From: Linanthus parryae
Taxonomy: Eukaryota; Streptophyta; Magnoliopsida; Ericales; Polemoniaceae
Direction: 5' to 3'
DNA length: 64,000 bases
NCBI GenBank assembly: GCA_023055425.1
Contig: JALGPY010000009.1
Span: 53,816,616 to 53,880,615 of the forward strand
The translations under genes were made by a program, and so were the position numbers. Of this stretch, positions 44,012 to 56,765 are shown one piece after another. Within the stretch, counting starts at the first letter, position 1; every line of letters starts with the position of its first letter. Under the pieces are notes generated by a model. The model was given only the letters and a program-made list of their open reading frames with translations. It made no database searches and was not told the origin of the DNA.

Positions 44012-44434
44012 CTCATTCTGCTGTGAGACAGTCATTCAAAGAAAAAGTATAAGTGATGACAATGCAAGTGTTTCCTAAAGTAAGAGTAGAATGGTAAAAG
44101 CTCATAAATGAATTTCATTAAAAATTGGAGTTGATAATGATCATATTGTTCACAGCAAAGTAGAAAATCATAGGCTGGAAAACTATGCATTAAGGACCAC
44201 TGTGCGCATAAGATGCTATCGGGATGGTAGCGAGGAGATAGAAACTGACGATGAGCCGTATTGGATGAACATGTTTAGAACAAGTTTAAACTGTGAACCT
44301 TGGATTACTTCCTTCAAATACTGAAACAGCCAAATGCTGACACTTTCCCAACGTATACAAACGGCAAAAATGTCGGTGGATTATAGCATTTCCTTAATGA
44401 AATCAAGGTTCAAGTAATCAACAACATTAAATGT

Positions 44435-45115
44435 CAGGGCCCGAAATTCTCGCCCCGAGTAATTCACAGGTTTCACAAGATTCTTAGCTCTAATTTTCGC
44501 ATACTAAACATTTAACGACTATCCGTCCCATACCATCCGAGCTTTCATCTGGGGTAACTCCATTTCCAATGTCTTGCCCACTTCTCGCAATCTTGAATGA
44601 TAAATTCCTTCTAAGACGGCAACGCAATCCCCGTATTTGTCAACTGAATCCCAGGAATGGCTAGGATTACATCACCCATGAGTAACCCGTCTCGTGAAGC
44701 AGCAAAAAATGCCCGAACATCGGGTACAAGAACACCAGGGAAAGCAACTTGAACAGGTAATCCAACAAACACTACTTGTGCAAAGACTATCAAATAAGCA
44801 AATATTATATTGGCAAAAACACCAGCTGAAACATCAAGAACCCTATAAAAAATTATTATATTTCACATTCAGGATCATTAACAGGAAAACCCCACAAACC
44901 CACCCAAAGGAAATGCTCTAAAATTGGACGGATTTACTTACATGTATGCCCAGAAGATAAGTTTCCAGAAAATGACCACTTCCATGAACAACAATGATAG
45001 CCGTCAAAACTGTAATCGCCCAAACAAAAACTGGGTTATCGCAGGTGAAGTGAGATGCGATGGGGAGAGTGTGCATGAGATTGAAGAAGGTAGAGATTTG
45101 GGGATGAGATATCAC
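44435..45115 (-). pseudogene. S2P/RseP-like chloroplast metalloprotease (ARASP-type) pseudogene
   Basis: Minus-strand pieces line up with plant ARASP-type site-2 proteases. The membrane metalloprotease start (45040-44935) is VLTAIIVVHGSGHFLETYL, followed by GIHVSK. Next come RAFPLGGFVGF (near 44900), SAGVFANIIFAYLIVFAQ and a PDZ stretch VQVAFPGVLVPDVRAFFAAS, GDVILAIPGIQLTNTG (to 44630). Then GVTPDESSDGMG and NYSGREFRAL appear near the end. The HExxH zinc motif reads HGSGH, so the catalytic glutamate is gone. Stops, at least three frame changes and an internal deletion are present, and the C-terminal third with the second metal ligand is missing. Family assignment is good, loss of function certain. 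Confidence 0.8.
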
Positions 45116-45590
45116 AAAAGTGAGTTTTGGGTCTGAGGCGAAGATCGAAGATGGGGGTGTTCCGGAATTTGGTGTGTTTTATGAGGAAGAAGATGAAAGA
45201 GAGGGAGGCTTGCGATCATAAGATGTGTTTTATGAGGTTTCTCGTGTGGACTGTCATGGGCTTAGGCTTGGAATGGGAGCCCGATCAATATATAAATTGG
45301 GCTTCGATTATGTAACTTTAGCTCAAGTCTGGCCCGGCCCGGTCCGAACTCTCTATAACGTTGATATGTCACGGAGAAAAATGCAAAAATGTTCATGCAT
45401 GTTTAAGTATATGCTGTAATGTATGTACTTAACTATACAAGTGTACTCTATAAATTGCTACATTCCTTTCTCAGGGATCTTTTAACATTCTATTTTGAGT
45501 TGTTTTCGTAGGATCTTCCCTCTTCATTTGATAAGTTTTTATTTTGAGTGAGGACATTATCCTTCGTACCAATATCATCCACTTACCCCC
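45116..45590. other. No gene seen
   Basis: Sequence upstream (minus sense) of the protease relic, with a GCCCGGCCCGGTCC tract at 45332. Nothing identifiable. Confidence 0.4.
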
Positions 45591-45850
45591 TCTTACCTAA
45601 TTATCTATCTCAATATCTATCTATCTCTTTCGTATTCTTCACTCTCTTACCCCAATATCTATCTCAATTTGTCTCTTTCTCTTTCGCATTCTTCTCTCTC
45701 TCACTACCTCCCCCTATGTCGGTCTATATCTTCCTCTCCGTCTGATCTCCCTTCCCCCTCTCTCTCTTTCGTATTCTTCTTCCCTCCCCCTCTTGATCTA
45801 CCTCTTTTTCCTCTGCGTCCGATCTCCCTTCTACCTCCATCAAGGTCGAC
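45591..45850. repeat. CT-rich low-complexity tract
   Basis: Interrupted (TATC)n and (CTCT)n with recurring CTTTCGTATTCTTC-like units. The open frames across it are Ser/Leu-rich artefacts of the composition. Confidence 0.8.
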
Positions 45851-46139
45851 CCAGGTCTTGGATCATGGGACTCGTTTCTTCTCTCCACTTGCTCTCCTCA
45901 TACAATGTTCCTGTAAGTCACAACACGAACACTATCACGAAGATCAAATGCGACAAAATCATGCAAATCATAAGTAAAACTATTCAAGAAACGGTCGGAT
46001 TGTACGTTTAAGCTATAAAACATTTTAAAAAGCATTTTCTATTTAAATAAGCTCGGAATTCATCACTTTGCACCGAAACGCACGCAAATAACAATGTAAA
46101 GTGTACGTAGGATAACTCTTATTACGGAGTTATCACTCA

Positions 46140-46790
46140 CCCCTCCCCCTCCCCCCTTTTTATAGTGGTTTTGTAGTAACTGTCCTCCCCCTTTCCCTCG
46201 GTTGGGGGGCTGCCCCTACCCTCAACTAAGCTGGATTCTCAGCCTAGAATATCTCTCTGGGGCAGTCCCCTCACCGCCCACAGACACTACTAGGGGCCGC
46301 ATCAAAAATTCTTTCGCGTGACGTCCTATACCCCCCCCTCACCAGACTCACGTTTCACCGCCCCCTCGCGCCGTCCTATGGCTGCTTGTGATGGTGGTTT
46401 CACTGCTGTGATGGTGTGTTTTCCGGCTACTCTCTCTCAGGTCGCAGCCTCAAGTGGCTCTCATCACTGTTTAGGTTTTAGAGGTGCATCGTTGTTGGGC
46501 CGTTTTTAGTTTTTGGTTTTGGGCCGCCTCTTGGGGCTGTTTCTGAGGAGTTAAGAGTCTCTTGGGCCTTACTGGGCCGGTTTCTTTGCTTCGAGTAATT
46601 TTCCGGGGGCCTTTGAGCTCATATCCTAGATGGTTTTATCTATCGTTAATAGGTAGTGGCTATGTTTTTGCAGGTGATTTTGCTCTTGTAACTCTTCCTT
46701 TATGTCCTTCCGTTCGTAGGGGTATGCCCCTATTTGTTTTTGTAATCCTTTTTCTTAATGAAATTTTCGCTGCATATGGAAAGAAAGGAA
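46140..46790 (+). mobile_element. Possible non-LTR retroposon (3' end)
   Basis: A C-rich, comparatively GC-rich block in AT-rich surroundings ends TTTGTAATCCTTTTTCTTAATGAAATTTT (46738-46766), which resembles the TTTATTATCAATGAAATTT tail of the retroposon at 17261-18023. I found no clear poly(A) or target duplication, so the call rests on composition and the tail. The frames at 46318 and 46562 have no domain. Confidence 0.4.
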
Positions 46791-48080
46791 CAACCTTTCC
46801 ATTTCTCGGTCAACTTATTGCCAAGTTTTCTAAGCTCTTAGGCTATCTCCAATAGTGAATTCCAAACTTATGTAAATTTTGCTCATTTCTTATTATGTAT
46901 ATCACAAACTACGATACTAATTCCAACAACGTACTGCATATTTTTTATTTCATAGTTATATAAAATAATTAATGAGCATGCAAAAAGAGGAAAGAGCTAG
47001 AACATGAAATATGCATCCCTACATTCTTGTTAACTATTAATGGAGAAGATGATACATATCGTGCAAAATGTAAGGTGATATGCATTGTTTATTGGAGCTC
47101 ATGTTTTCCTAATTTTCATATTTTACATGAAAATGGTTTTTCATAAGGTATTTGGAGGTGCTCGTAAACTGTCATTAGCGAGCCACTCTCGACGTTGATC
47201 GTGCTGAGAGAGAAAGTCTCTGCTAAAATAAGCCATTCTGCAATGGCATCCACATCTACACTCAAAATAGATAAACTATTCTTCAAAGATTTTAATGTTT
47301 CGCATATAAAATCACCCATTTCATTTCTAATCATTGCTCCCACACCTCCTCTTCATTCATCTTCCATTGTAGATCCTTTTGTGTTTACCTTGTATATATG
47401 CCCGTCATAGGAGGTTTTCATTTATTTTGACCTATGTTTGAGATGTATATGTTTGGAAGTTCTTGGTTCGGTTTCCTTTTCAGACAAACATATATTATTG
47501 AACTTCTAGATGCACAATTTCCTTTGCGTTTTTCCGTTCTCCCTTAAATGTTCTTTGACTACGGTTTGTCTATATGGACCAGATAAATGAAGTCCATTTT
47601 CAATAAACATCTCCTGAGTGCATGGAGTAGATCTCTTCCACCCAACCTCGAAAACTGCTTTGGTAAGTTATTGTAAACTTTTCACCAAATTCAGTGGTAC
47701 ATATTTGTTTGGCTATGCAGCACTCCATAAATATATATATATATATATATGTTTGATTCGTTTTCAATCCCATATCGAGTACATGTTATGGGAATATTAA
47801 CTCCTTTGTGTGCAAGATAAGTTTCTACCGCCAGGGAGTCTAACAAAGCAGGCCAATGAGATTATGAGGTATCTTCAAAATCCATCATTTTTTCTTATTA
47901 TGCCTTTAGATGTTTCATCCTGTTCCACACTCATTCTTTGATTAAGATGGTAGGCATAAGATATTCTATAAACCCCTTATCCAATAGTACCAACTCATTT
48001 TGTCGTTGCAGGCGCTTGTCGAAAGCCGATTTTCAGTCAGTGCTTCTACATTAATGGGAAATAGAACCTCTTCGCGATTT
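46791..48080. other. No gene seen
   Basis: AT-rich, with an (AT)n run at 47731-47749. Near 48010-48080 a plus-strand reading ESRFSVSASTLMGNRTSSRF vaguely resembles a hAT dimerisation block but is too weak to call. Confidence 0.4.
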
Positions 48081-50165
48081 TGTATGTAACACTCCGTATT
48101 ACCAAAGATCCACTCCGCAATTCAAGATACCTCTCGGATGGTAGCCGAGATTTCTCTTGGATGCATGAGAGTTATAAGTGAACTCAAATTCAAAACAAGA
48201 TAATCCAAACAAGAAGGTTAAGTATTAATGATTTATTACGCACTTCAAAATTTAGCATTAAATACGAGCGTCCAAAACTAAATATTACGTGAAGTTAAGT
48301 GTTTAAGTCTGAAACTGAAGTAAACTATAGTGAACACTCGCCCACTGCTCCCTGGTCCCAAGAACTCCTATCATCCATATTTATGGTGGTCCTCAAATAG
48401 ACAAATCATACATCAAAGCATCAGCAAAAACGATGAGTAGGCAAACACTCATGCATGTAAACCATATATGATAGCTAGTACGTAGAAGTAGTTTATCCAA
48501 AGAGCGAAGCATTGAAGTACTTATAAAAAAATCCTGATTGAGATATTTATCGAAATTCCAGCTCCTTCAAATTCCAAAAAGAAATTCAAAGAATAATCGA
48601 ATCATAATCCATTAACTGAACTAGGGATTTCTAAATATAATTTTATCCAACTATAGCAAATCGCCAAGATAAGAAACTTCCATTTAGTTGTAACGGGTCA
48701 CCCCACCAATCCAATCCATGATCTACCTACCTAGACCATAAGCTTCAACATTCCCTTAAAGGTCCTAGCCGATAAAGGTGAGTACCAAGAGTGACTCAGG
48801 GAAAAATTTCAACCGAGTTAAGTTTCTTTGACCGCAACAATACTGGTCAGCGAAACTCCTAACTGCTAGATCCAAATAATCGTGTCGATTGACCAAAATC
48901 AGCTGACGGTCGATTTATGAAACAATATTTTCGTACTTTGATTATCAAGTTTGCTTCGCACACTCCAGTTCTTGTCGGTAAAGTATGGTGATTACCATGT
49001 TATTATTGCACCGACGAACATGACTAGGAATTGTGTAATGAAGTTTCTAAAGTATAGTAAAAGCATGTTCATTGTAATAAGGATTCTAGAATATGTGAAA
49101 AGGCTAGGATTGATGTTAGACGAGAAAGTTTCTAGACACCCGATTTCCACCATTCATTCGGAGAATCAGTTATTTTATGTATGGTAGCTAGTATTATAAA
49201 TAAGGTTAGCCCATCTAGAGTACCCTAACTTCTTCATTTCTTTCGATTTTTCTTCACATGCTTACCCGGAGCGGCTTCCAGCTTCACAAAATACTTTGAA
49301 GAAGACGATCTATGACACTGCGCTAGCAATCAAATGCCTAAAAGAAATATAGTGCATTGTAGGTATTTTTATGTGACTAGATTTTACCCCCACGCGACGA
49401 GGCGAGTAGGGTAGCATTGTCTGCGGGAATTGAATGTTGTCAAATTAATAATAAGTCTAAGATCTAGTGAAATTAATAGCTTGTGATAATGAATTTCTTA
49501 CCGCTCAAAATAATGGTCAAAATGAGATGATTTTTTTTATTATGAAGTTTCCTATGATGCAACGTGGATCAATTTGCTCATAGCTGAGCAACAATAGGCA
49601 TGCTCGAATTTGTTGCATGCAAGTTGTGAATATATATACATGATATAAACGGTTTAGACTTAGGCGATATTAATGTTGTGAAGTGACCCGCAATCTGCAA
49701 CATGTTTTTCTTCGCCACTTACGATAAAAAAAATCCTACAAACAATTTGGTACAAAACAATACAATCTATAGACAAAATTCATGTTGTGAAGTGAGCTAC
49801 AACCTATGAATCCTGAAAAAGCAAGTGACCATATCAAACCGGAGTCACCAAGACAAATTGCTCTAAGTTGTAAAACTTTTTGTGCATACAGATATCATCG
49901 TATTGAACCTAAATAAATCGTGGGATTCAAAAACTCTAGATCAAGTCAAAACAATACAAATGTTCGAAACTCTTCAACTAAATCACATCTTCGATGGGAT
50001 AAGTTATACTAACCAATATAGGGGTACGGATACCATACCTACCCATGACCTGTCATGAAGAGTCATCATCGAAAACTGTGAGGGTTCTTTGTCTATTGCT
50101 CGCATTTGATAAGCTTGAAGTAATCAGTAGCGTTAGGAAGAGTATCAACGAAACTATTCTACATT
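48081..50165. other. Unassigned repeat-like sequence
   Basis: TGTAACACTCCGTATTACC at 48084 has the look of a Ty3/gypsy LTR start, but I found no partner end or target duplication. The frame at 48951-49187 has no recognisable domain. Nothing else stands out. Confidence 0.35.
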
Positions 50166-50169
50166 AGCT

Positions 50170-50386
50170 CGACGAGGTGAGAGAGGGGGAAGCGACTATA
50201 ACTATGGTACCGCGAATCTATTCACCAGAAGAACGAGGAGGCGAGAGAGGCGGCAAGGACTGTGACTCTGGGTACCACGAAGCTATTCAACAGGTCGAAG
50301 AGTTGAGAGGCGCCGACGAAGACTGTCTCTGGTACGGCGAAGCTAGTCCAACAAAAGATCGAGGTGGTGAGAGGCGCCGATCATAA
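50170..50386 (+). repeat. In-frame tandem repeat, about 3.3 units of 62-63 bp
   Basis: Successive units share GAGGYGAGAGRGGC, GACTRTRACTMTGGTACC-like, CGAAGCTATTCAMCAG and a GAHCGAGG start. Because the period is close to 21 codons, the repeat also appears in the 69-residue frame 50177-50386 (ERGGER, YHEAIQQ, WYGEASP). No start context or neighbouring exon supports a gene. Confidence 0.6.
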
Positions 50387-50699
50387 AAAATGGTCATCGA
50401 GTTCGAAAAAATTAAATAGCGAAGGGATGATAAACTCGTGACAAATCCAGCGTTTGTGCGATCACCGTCTCCATTCTTCATCTTCTTCCGCCTTAGCCTT
50501 ATCTAATGGGTTACCATCTAAAAGTACCTCTTTATAGGTCTAAAAATCTTCCTTTTATTGATGGGAACAAATTTTAAGTGTTTAGGGACAAAATTGTCGA
50601 ATTTCCAGTTCTCGTCATATAATGTTATTGATTTTCAACGTGATATAACTCACTCATTTAGACTTCATATTTGGCTCAATATGGTTGAAAAGCCCTAGT

Positions 50700-53600
50700 T
50701 GTAACACCTTTAATTCTCTATAGGGGTTAAATTGTAATTTTATGGATTTTGAGTTGGATGAGTAAATTTTTAGTTCAACAGTATTTGCTGACATGTATGT
50801 AGCAGGGAATATCTAGAAATAAGACTTCAAATTGGAGCAATTATGAAAATATTAATAAATTGGGGTTTGTATCTTACAAATTAAACTTCTGGAAGAAAAC
50901 TGACCACTAGAGATTACTGGAAGTTGTGGGAAAGTTAAAAACTGATTTTAAGTGTTGAGGCAAGAGTGTAATTTTTAGAGCGTCTAATTTTCCAGTAATA
51001 CAAATTTTACCCCCTAGTGCATGGTAGCCACTTGGCAAACCCCATGTGTCACCTTACGGGTGAGGTAGTAGCTTCCCCTTCTCCCTCTCCACCAACTGAA
51101 TTGGGTGGACTCTCTCTCCGCTCCTTGGTCTTCATCATCTCTTTCTTCCTCACCAAGAACACCACCAACCCCACCAAGTGAAACACCACTAAACCACCAC
51201 CGGTTCCGAACCTTTTTCTACCAGGTGTTCATGTTAGCCTAGAGAAGAAAAGCCCTCGTTCAATTCCACAAGACGAGCAGTCGTTGCTTCGGAAATTGGG
51301 TGAGTTGTCGTAGAACTCTAGGTTGCTCTTAATTAAACTCTTCCTAATTGTTGTAATTTGAGGGATCTAACTCGTACCTATGTGTTTCAGGGATGATTGC
51401 ACACAGGAGGGATTGCGTTTTAGCTCTTAACTCGTTCAAAACGCCGAAGGTCACCGGAATTGGGCTCAACACCACTGGAAACTGCATACCTCACCGGAAA
51501 AGAGTACATTTCTCAATTCTCGTTCGTTTTTTTGTTCCGGTTGCTGCATTATACTCCTTAGGGACCGTAGAAACATGTTTTGATGCCCAGGGATTTCCTG
51601 TAAATGTTCTAGTTGTTGTTTGATTCTCGATCCTTTGATTTTCCCGCGACATAAATGGGAATGTTCAAGACCCCGTATATTTTTCCTCTATGCATGGTTT
51701 TTGGTCAAACTTGTTTCTACTTACTCCCCTTGATCAAATCATGCTCAAATCTTCATGAAAACAAACGGAATCTCATGAGTTCTTGCGGGTCTACAACTCA
51801 TGTTCATGCTCTGTAGTTTTTCTCGACTATCAGAGCCTCTAACATGCTCCTCACTTCATGTTTGCTTTTGGTTAAGCGTAATTCTCATGTAGATTTTACC
51901 TCTTGAAACACACTAATGATGGTCTAAAAATCAAGCCAAACTTGGATGCATTTTATAGAGCATTGTCAACTGTTGTGACAGTGATTTCAATCAACTTTCA
52001 TCTTGAATATCTGCTTCAATTTTGGATGTAATGAATGATTCATGGGCAGCCTAAAACTTTGATATGATTTTTCCGTTTCCTGCTCCAAATTTAGGGGTAG
52101 TGTGTGTGTTAAATCTGGCTAAGAGAATTTTGGGTAAGTATGGAGCTTAGCTTAAAACTCCTCTTTGATCATCATTATCTCCTTGACTATTCTAAGTTTT
52201 TAAGAGTCCAAATATGGTCTGGAATCCTTGATCAACCCTCTTCAAAATTTTATCTCCGGTTTCTCGAGACTCTTTCTTAATTGGACATAATTTAGCTTTG
52301 AAGTTGGTTGTTTGTGCTGATTTCTCTCAAACTTTTCAGTTTGTCGTCAAAATGACCTTTGTGGGCTCCGAATCCCTAAGTAAAGTTGATCAAAATGATT
52401 TTAGATATTCATGTCAAATTTGACCAAATTGATATTTTAGATAACCCCGAGTTGTTCAAACTTTGTAATAGGGGCAAAATAGTAATTTCACATAAAAGTT
52501 AGTTAAAAACTGAAATTGATATCTTGGAGCTGTCTAAAATTGATATTTGGAGTCTTAATAAGCTATCTTGAGTTATAGTTGACCAAGTCAACGGTTGGGG
52601 GTCTATGCAATGTTACTAAATTTTAAGGGCCTAAGTGCAAATTACTAAAAATTATGGTTTTCAACCCTATGAATACCTGAGAGTATTAAGAAGATGATTT
52701 CACATTGTGGAGCATAGCTTGACTTGTTTGGGAGTTCAGGCTCAGTTAAGGGCTGAAGTGTAATTTAATCAAACTTTTGGGACTTGAGTGTAAATAATTA
52801 GAACTTGAGATCCAATCTTATGTAGTCACGTGCCTTAGGATACTTATGATACTTTCCGGTTGGGCATAACTAAGGGTTTAGGAACAGTCAGGGACTGTAC
52901 TGATAAGATTGAGACTTCAAGTGCAAAGTTATAATTCTGGGCTAGTCCGCGAGCATAGCATCTACATGTGCATTTAACTCGCTATTAAGGAAGTGTATTG
53001 ATAGTATTTGTACACTTGTATGTGTAGAGGTTTTCGAAAAAGAAAATCAATATCGCTAATCAGGAATACTAGGCAGGCTACCAGGTAAGCATGTGAATGC
53101 TTAATTTACAATTAAGGAATGTTGGTAGGAGTATATGAATATGGAGTGCGGAAATTATGGAATAACTAGCACTATTTCATGCATATTTAGACACATAAAA
53201 TATGTGAATATGGATATGATTCATGCTCATCTTTGAATTACTTGGTTGGTATTTGATTCATGATTACTCTAGACCCTTGTATGGTCATTGTTGTCTTCGG
53301 ACGTCTGGTTGCGATCACATGCACTTATGGGACCCACTCTACGAACTTCTTTTAGTCGGGTGGAGCTAGCCCCGGCTATAGGCAGCTGGTACTACTCTCT
53401 GGGCTGATGATCCTGTAGGGGTGTGCACACTTAAGATCTAGTCTGTCAAGGAGAGCATATGTGTTGGATTTGGTTTTACCTTATTGTCGGAAGTGAATCT
53501 TGTATTCACAACCCTTACGGTAGTGAGATTTAGTATCCTCTGGATAAGTGGATTTTGTAATGACTATATATTAATTGATATTTGGATTACTGATATAATC

Positions 53601-53979
53601 ACCCTTGTGTTTTGATGCTTGAGTTATGTTATTGGGGCAGTGTATCTATAAGTCTGGGTTAAACGGTTTCAAAACTAAACGTATATCTATTTTTGTTATA
53701 CTCTCGATTTTACTTGTTATATTATGACGTCGTGATGTCTCTGTCTTCTCTAACTTGACATGTGAGTACGTTGGAGACCGGAGAGTAGACAAGCACTTAG
53801 AAATTGTCACGTCAGAGTATACAAACTATGATAGTAGGGTTTTTTTAAACCTCAGTTTCCGTAATTCTGTATTGTAACAGAACCGTTAGGATCAGACTTC
53901 TTTTTTGGCGGAGGACACCTCCAGAGAGTCTGGAATATCCAAGTTTAGTTCTCGAGTACTCTACGATGGGGGTGTTACA
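50700..53979. mobile_element. Repeat H, full copy: candidate solo LTR of about 3.28 kb
   Basis: Begins TGTAACACCTTTAATTC and ends GGGGGTGTTACA, inverted ends typical of plant Ty3/gypsy LTRs. Flanks are CTAGT (50695-50699) and CTAGA (53980-53984), a 4-of-5 target duplication. A CT-rich leader-like tract lies at 51075-51180. It matches the H segments of the 5' array from about 51570 on. It has no gag or pol. The identification rests on the termini. It is shared, with its right flank, with the 1-20-kb region, so insertion preceded the segmental duplication. Confidence 0.65.
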
Positions 53980-54623
53980 CTAGATGTTTACTTCCATATG
54001 CCGGTAGCCTTGCTAAAAAGATCCTTGTATATTTTCATGGGCATCGAGAAGAGTACAAGCTTGTCATCGCCACTTTTTCAACTTTTCTTCAATTTTGAAA
54101 TCTTGCTCCATTTTGTGTATCTCAGGCCTCTCATAAGCTCCCTTGCACCTACTTGCCTGATAGTCACAACACAAAATAACTAGTGTAATCATTCTGATAA
54201 AAAATTGGGAGTAAATACTACAAAATATGCTTGAAACTAGATGTTTGTGAAATGAATGTTTTTTAGGGTAAGTGAAATGAATGTTTGAATTTTTCTATCA
54301 TCTCTTGTTTCATATTTCTTTAAATTTTGATTTCCAAATCAACCCCCATTTTTTGTCGTGGAAAATGAGGGCTAGCTTGGTAATAGAGCTTTTATGCATG
54401 AAGTCCTGGGTTAACTTGTCTATATGATGTAATTCTAAAAAAAGAATTGGGGCGTGACATTTTTGGACCTCGCCCAATTTGAAGATGGAGTTATAGAAGG
54501 TTTGATCCACAATTCAATTTTTGTAAGCACAATACCCCCAATTTTGGTTTTTGTGCAGTGACGTACTCACACTTAACTTCACTGTTTCCTTTAACTACCG
54601 TGTAAGTGTCTTACAGTTTGACA

Positions 54624-54853
54624 TACTGGAAGAGCGAAAGTGTGCTTTCCCAAACTGGAACAGGTGTAGATCATGTAAATCGATATTTTATGCAAAATAT
54701 AAGGAGTTGGTAAAAAATTGGACTCCAACAAGACATGTATTCTGGAGTGAAAGTGTGTTTTCCCAAACTGAAACCGGTGTAGATCATGCAAATTCATCTT
54801 TAATGTAAAATATTCCGGAGTTCGTAAAAAAATGAGCTCCAACAGAACATGCA
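54624..54853. repeat. Tandem duplication, two units of about 114 bp
   Basis: Both units contain GAAAGTGTG, CCCAAACTG, GGTGTAGATCATG, AAAATAT, GGAGTT and CTCCAACA. The paralogue at 19090-19205 has one unit. Confidence 0.85.
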
Positions 54854-55101
54854 TACTGGAAGCAAAAAACATGCAAACGTCTCGCGGTCGCACGACCAGA
54901 CCCCTGGTCGTATGACCCGGTCTCCAGTCGTACGACCAGCAGAGACTGTGCTGCTGCTAATTTATTCTTCTTTCTTCGTTCCTTGCTTGGTTGTTTTGCC
55001 TGATTTGCTAGTCATCAATTCAGCTGGTTATTCCAAAAAATTCCACCTTAACTCGAATCGACCTAGAACCTGAATCCTCGTCGAGTCTTGGTTGCTTTGA
55101 T

Positions 55102-55518
55102 TCAAGGCACTCTTAACATTTGCATTTCTAGCCAACATGTGTGCCACCTGATTTGCCGTTCATGGACACAGCATGAGTTAACGACATTTGCCTCATTCAT
55201 TAATCTTCTGCAATCCTCCAGTACTAAACTAAGAGTCCATCGATTCTCCAGCTGCAAAACATCCCACCGTAGTTCCGCCACAATACCGACCACATCGCTT
55301 TCCAACTGGAGATGTCGTAGCAGCAGCTTCCTTGTCAAATTTAGATCTTCCCGCATCGCTAGCGCTTCAGCAACCTGAACCGATACTGGACCAAATTTTC
55401 CACCGGCGGGAAGGAATTGGTGTAAATTCTTTGAATCGTGTGAATCATCTTCTTGGACAGGTACATTCCCCCACATCCACATTACCACGTGTGACCACCA
55501 ATGAAGGAACCTGAACAA
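55102..55518 (-). pseudogene. LINE-type RNase H domain fragment (copy 2)
   Basis: A 138-codon minus-strand frame from ATG 55518. It contains VAEALAMREDLNLTRKLLLR, HLQLESDVVGIVAELR, LVLEDCRRLM and NSCCVHERQ. These follow the plant LINE RNase H (RVT_3-type) order: the helix with its acidic residue, the ESD motif, and a terminal segment that normally carries a histidine before N..AH.LA. The N-terminal catalytic aspartate of the INVDGA-type strand is not seen, so it is partial. It is longer and less damaged than the copy at 19460-19865. Confidence 0.75.
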
Positions 55519-56139
55519 TGATTTGTTCGATTATTTTTTGCGTTCCTTACCTCTTCGACACAGTATCCCGGACGCACTAAGTACACTTCTCCATTCGTCA
55601 AAAAACCATGCCCAGCAATCTGCTTGTGGCCACATGGTAGAGGGACAGCTAAAATCCTCTCTGAGTCCACAGATTAAAACACTTATTTCACTTTCTGCTG
55701 GTTGCGAACCATACCATTGAGATCGATCAAGACGCTAACTTCCAACCTCAATTGATTTGGAGTGGAAGTAGCAACCTTAAATGGCATCCCCCTTCCTCTG
55801 AAACTATCGATTGAAGTATCGTCGCATACTCTTCGACAGATACCTCGATTTAGCACCTTTCTTCCTTCTTAAATACTCCGCCGACCGCCATATTTAAGAC
55901 GGATTAACACGGGTAGCATATATATGCAGCTACCAGATGGTTATGTGCTACTTCTTCTTATTCCAAAACACATTCACCTGTTTGCAAGCCGAGAAAAGCT
56001 TTATATGCCCTAAACAAACTTCTAGGCAATGGTTTTCCAAATTCAGTACTACACTACTACAGATGGGCTTCACTCAGTGTAAGACATACTACATTTTGTT
56101 ATGAATGGTACTTCTTTCCTGTATTTCAATTGCTAAATT

Positions 56140-56765
56140 CCAGGAAGAATTATAGCTATTTTAGTATCTGTTGTTGATATATTGCTGATTGGAAGTCACA
56201 ATGATGATGTGCAATTAGTCACCAAGGCACTCAATGAACAAGTTCATCGAAAAGACCTTGGCATACTTCACTACTTCTCCAGCACTTTGTCTACAAAGCT
56301 TACTGCTTACATTGTCATAGATTGCGGAGGTTGTCCAGATAGTAGGAAACCAACCTCGAGGTATTCTATCTATTTTGGTCACTCTATTGTCTCATGGAGG
56401 TCCAAGAAACTGTCAGTTGTTTACGAAGCTCAACTGAAGCTCAGTACAAAAGGTTGGCTCATACATCTTGTGAGATACAATGGCTCCTCTTTTTGCTGAA
56501 AGAAATGAAGGTAACTCTCACTCAACCTCCCCTCATTCTCTTTAATAGCAATTTAGCTATACACATAGCACATAATCCAGTCTTTCATATGAAAATCAAT
56601 CATATAGAAATGGATTGTCATGTTGCGCGGGATTTGATTCGAAATGGTACAGTTCAGCTGCAACATATTCCTTCATAATCTCAGCTGGAAGATGTGCCCC
56701 TTCCAGGATCATTGTTTGCGGATCTAATCACCAAGTTGGCCATGAGAATTCTCCTATGTCCCACT
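56140..56765 (+). pseudogene. Decayed Ty1/copia RT-RNase H fragment
   Basis: The frame reads ILVSVVDILLIGSHNDDV where active elements have YVDD, so the catalytic pair is lost. After a deletion it resumes in RNase H with DSRKPTSRYSIYFGHSIVSW and, after a frameshift near 56410, SSTEAQYKRLAHTSCEIQWL and an AIHIAHNPVFH segment. An LFADLITK tail and a GAGAGGGGGA purine tract (56767-56776) mark the pol end, and LTR sequence related to 21465-21560 follows. Multiple lesions; inactive and older than the two intact copia elements. Confidence 0.85.

Larger units (their letters stand above)
53980..55925. repeat. Right flank of H, duplicated at 16446-20250
   Basis: Collinear with the 16.4-20.25-kb stretch but without its insertions, so it gives empty sites for the retroposon and the Mutator-like MITE. 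It carries a local duplication at 54624-54853 that the other copy lacks. Confidence 0.85.

Noticed and set aside
45548..45977. Leu/Ser/Pro-rich overlapping frames
   Set aside because: Produced by a CT-rich low-complexity tract.
48010..48085. Weak hAT dimerisation-like reading
   Set aside because: The ESRFSVSAS stretch shares a few positions with hAT proteins but lacks the RS.L and EAL.C blocks that follow in real copies.
48084..48110. TGTAACACTCCG as an LTR start
   Set aside because: No matching end, target duplication or second copy could be found in the window.
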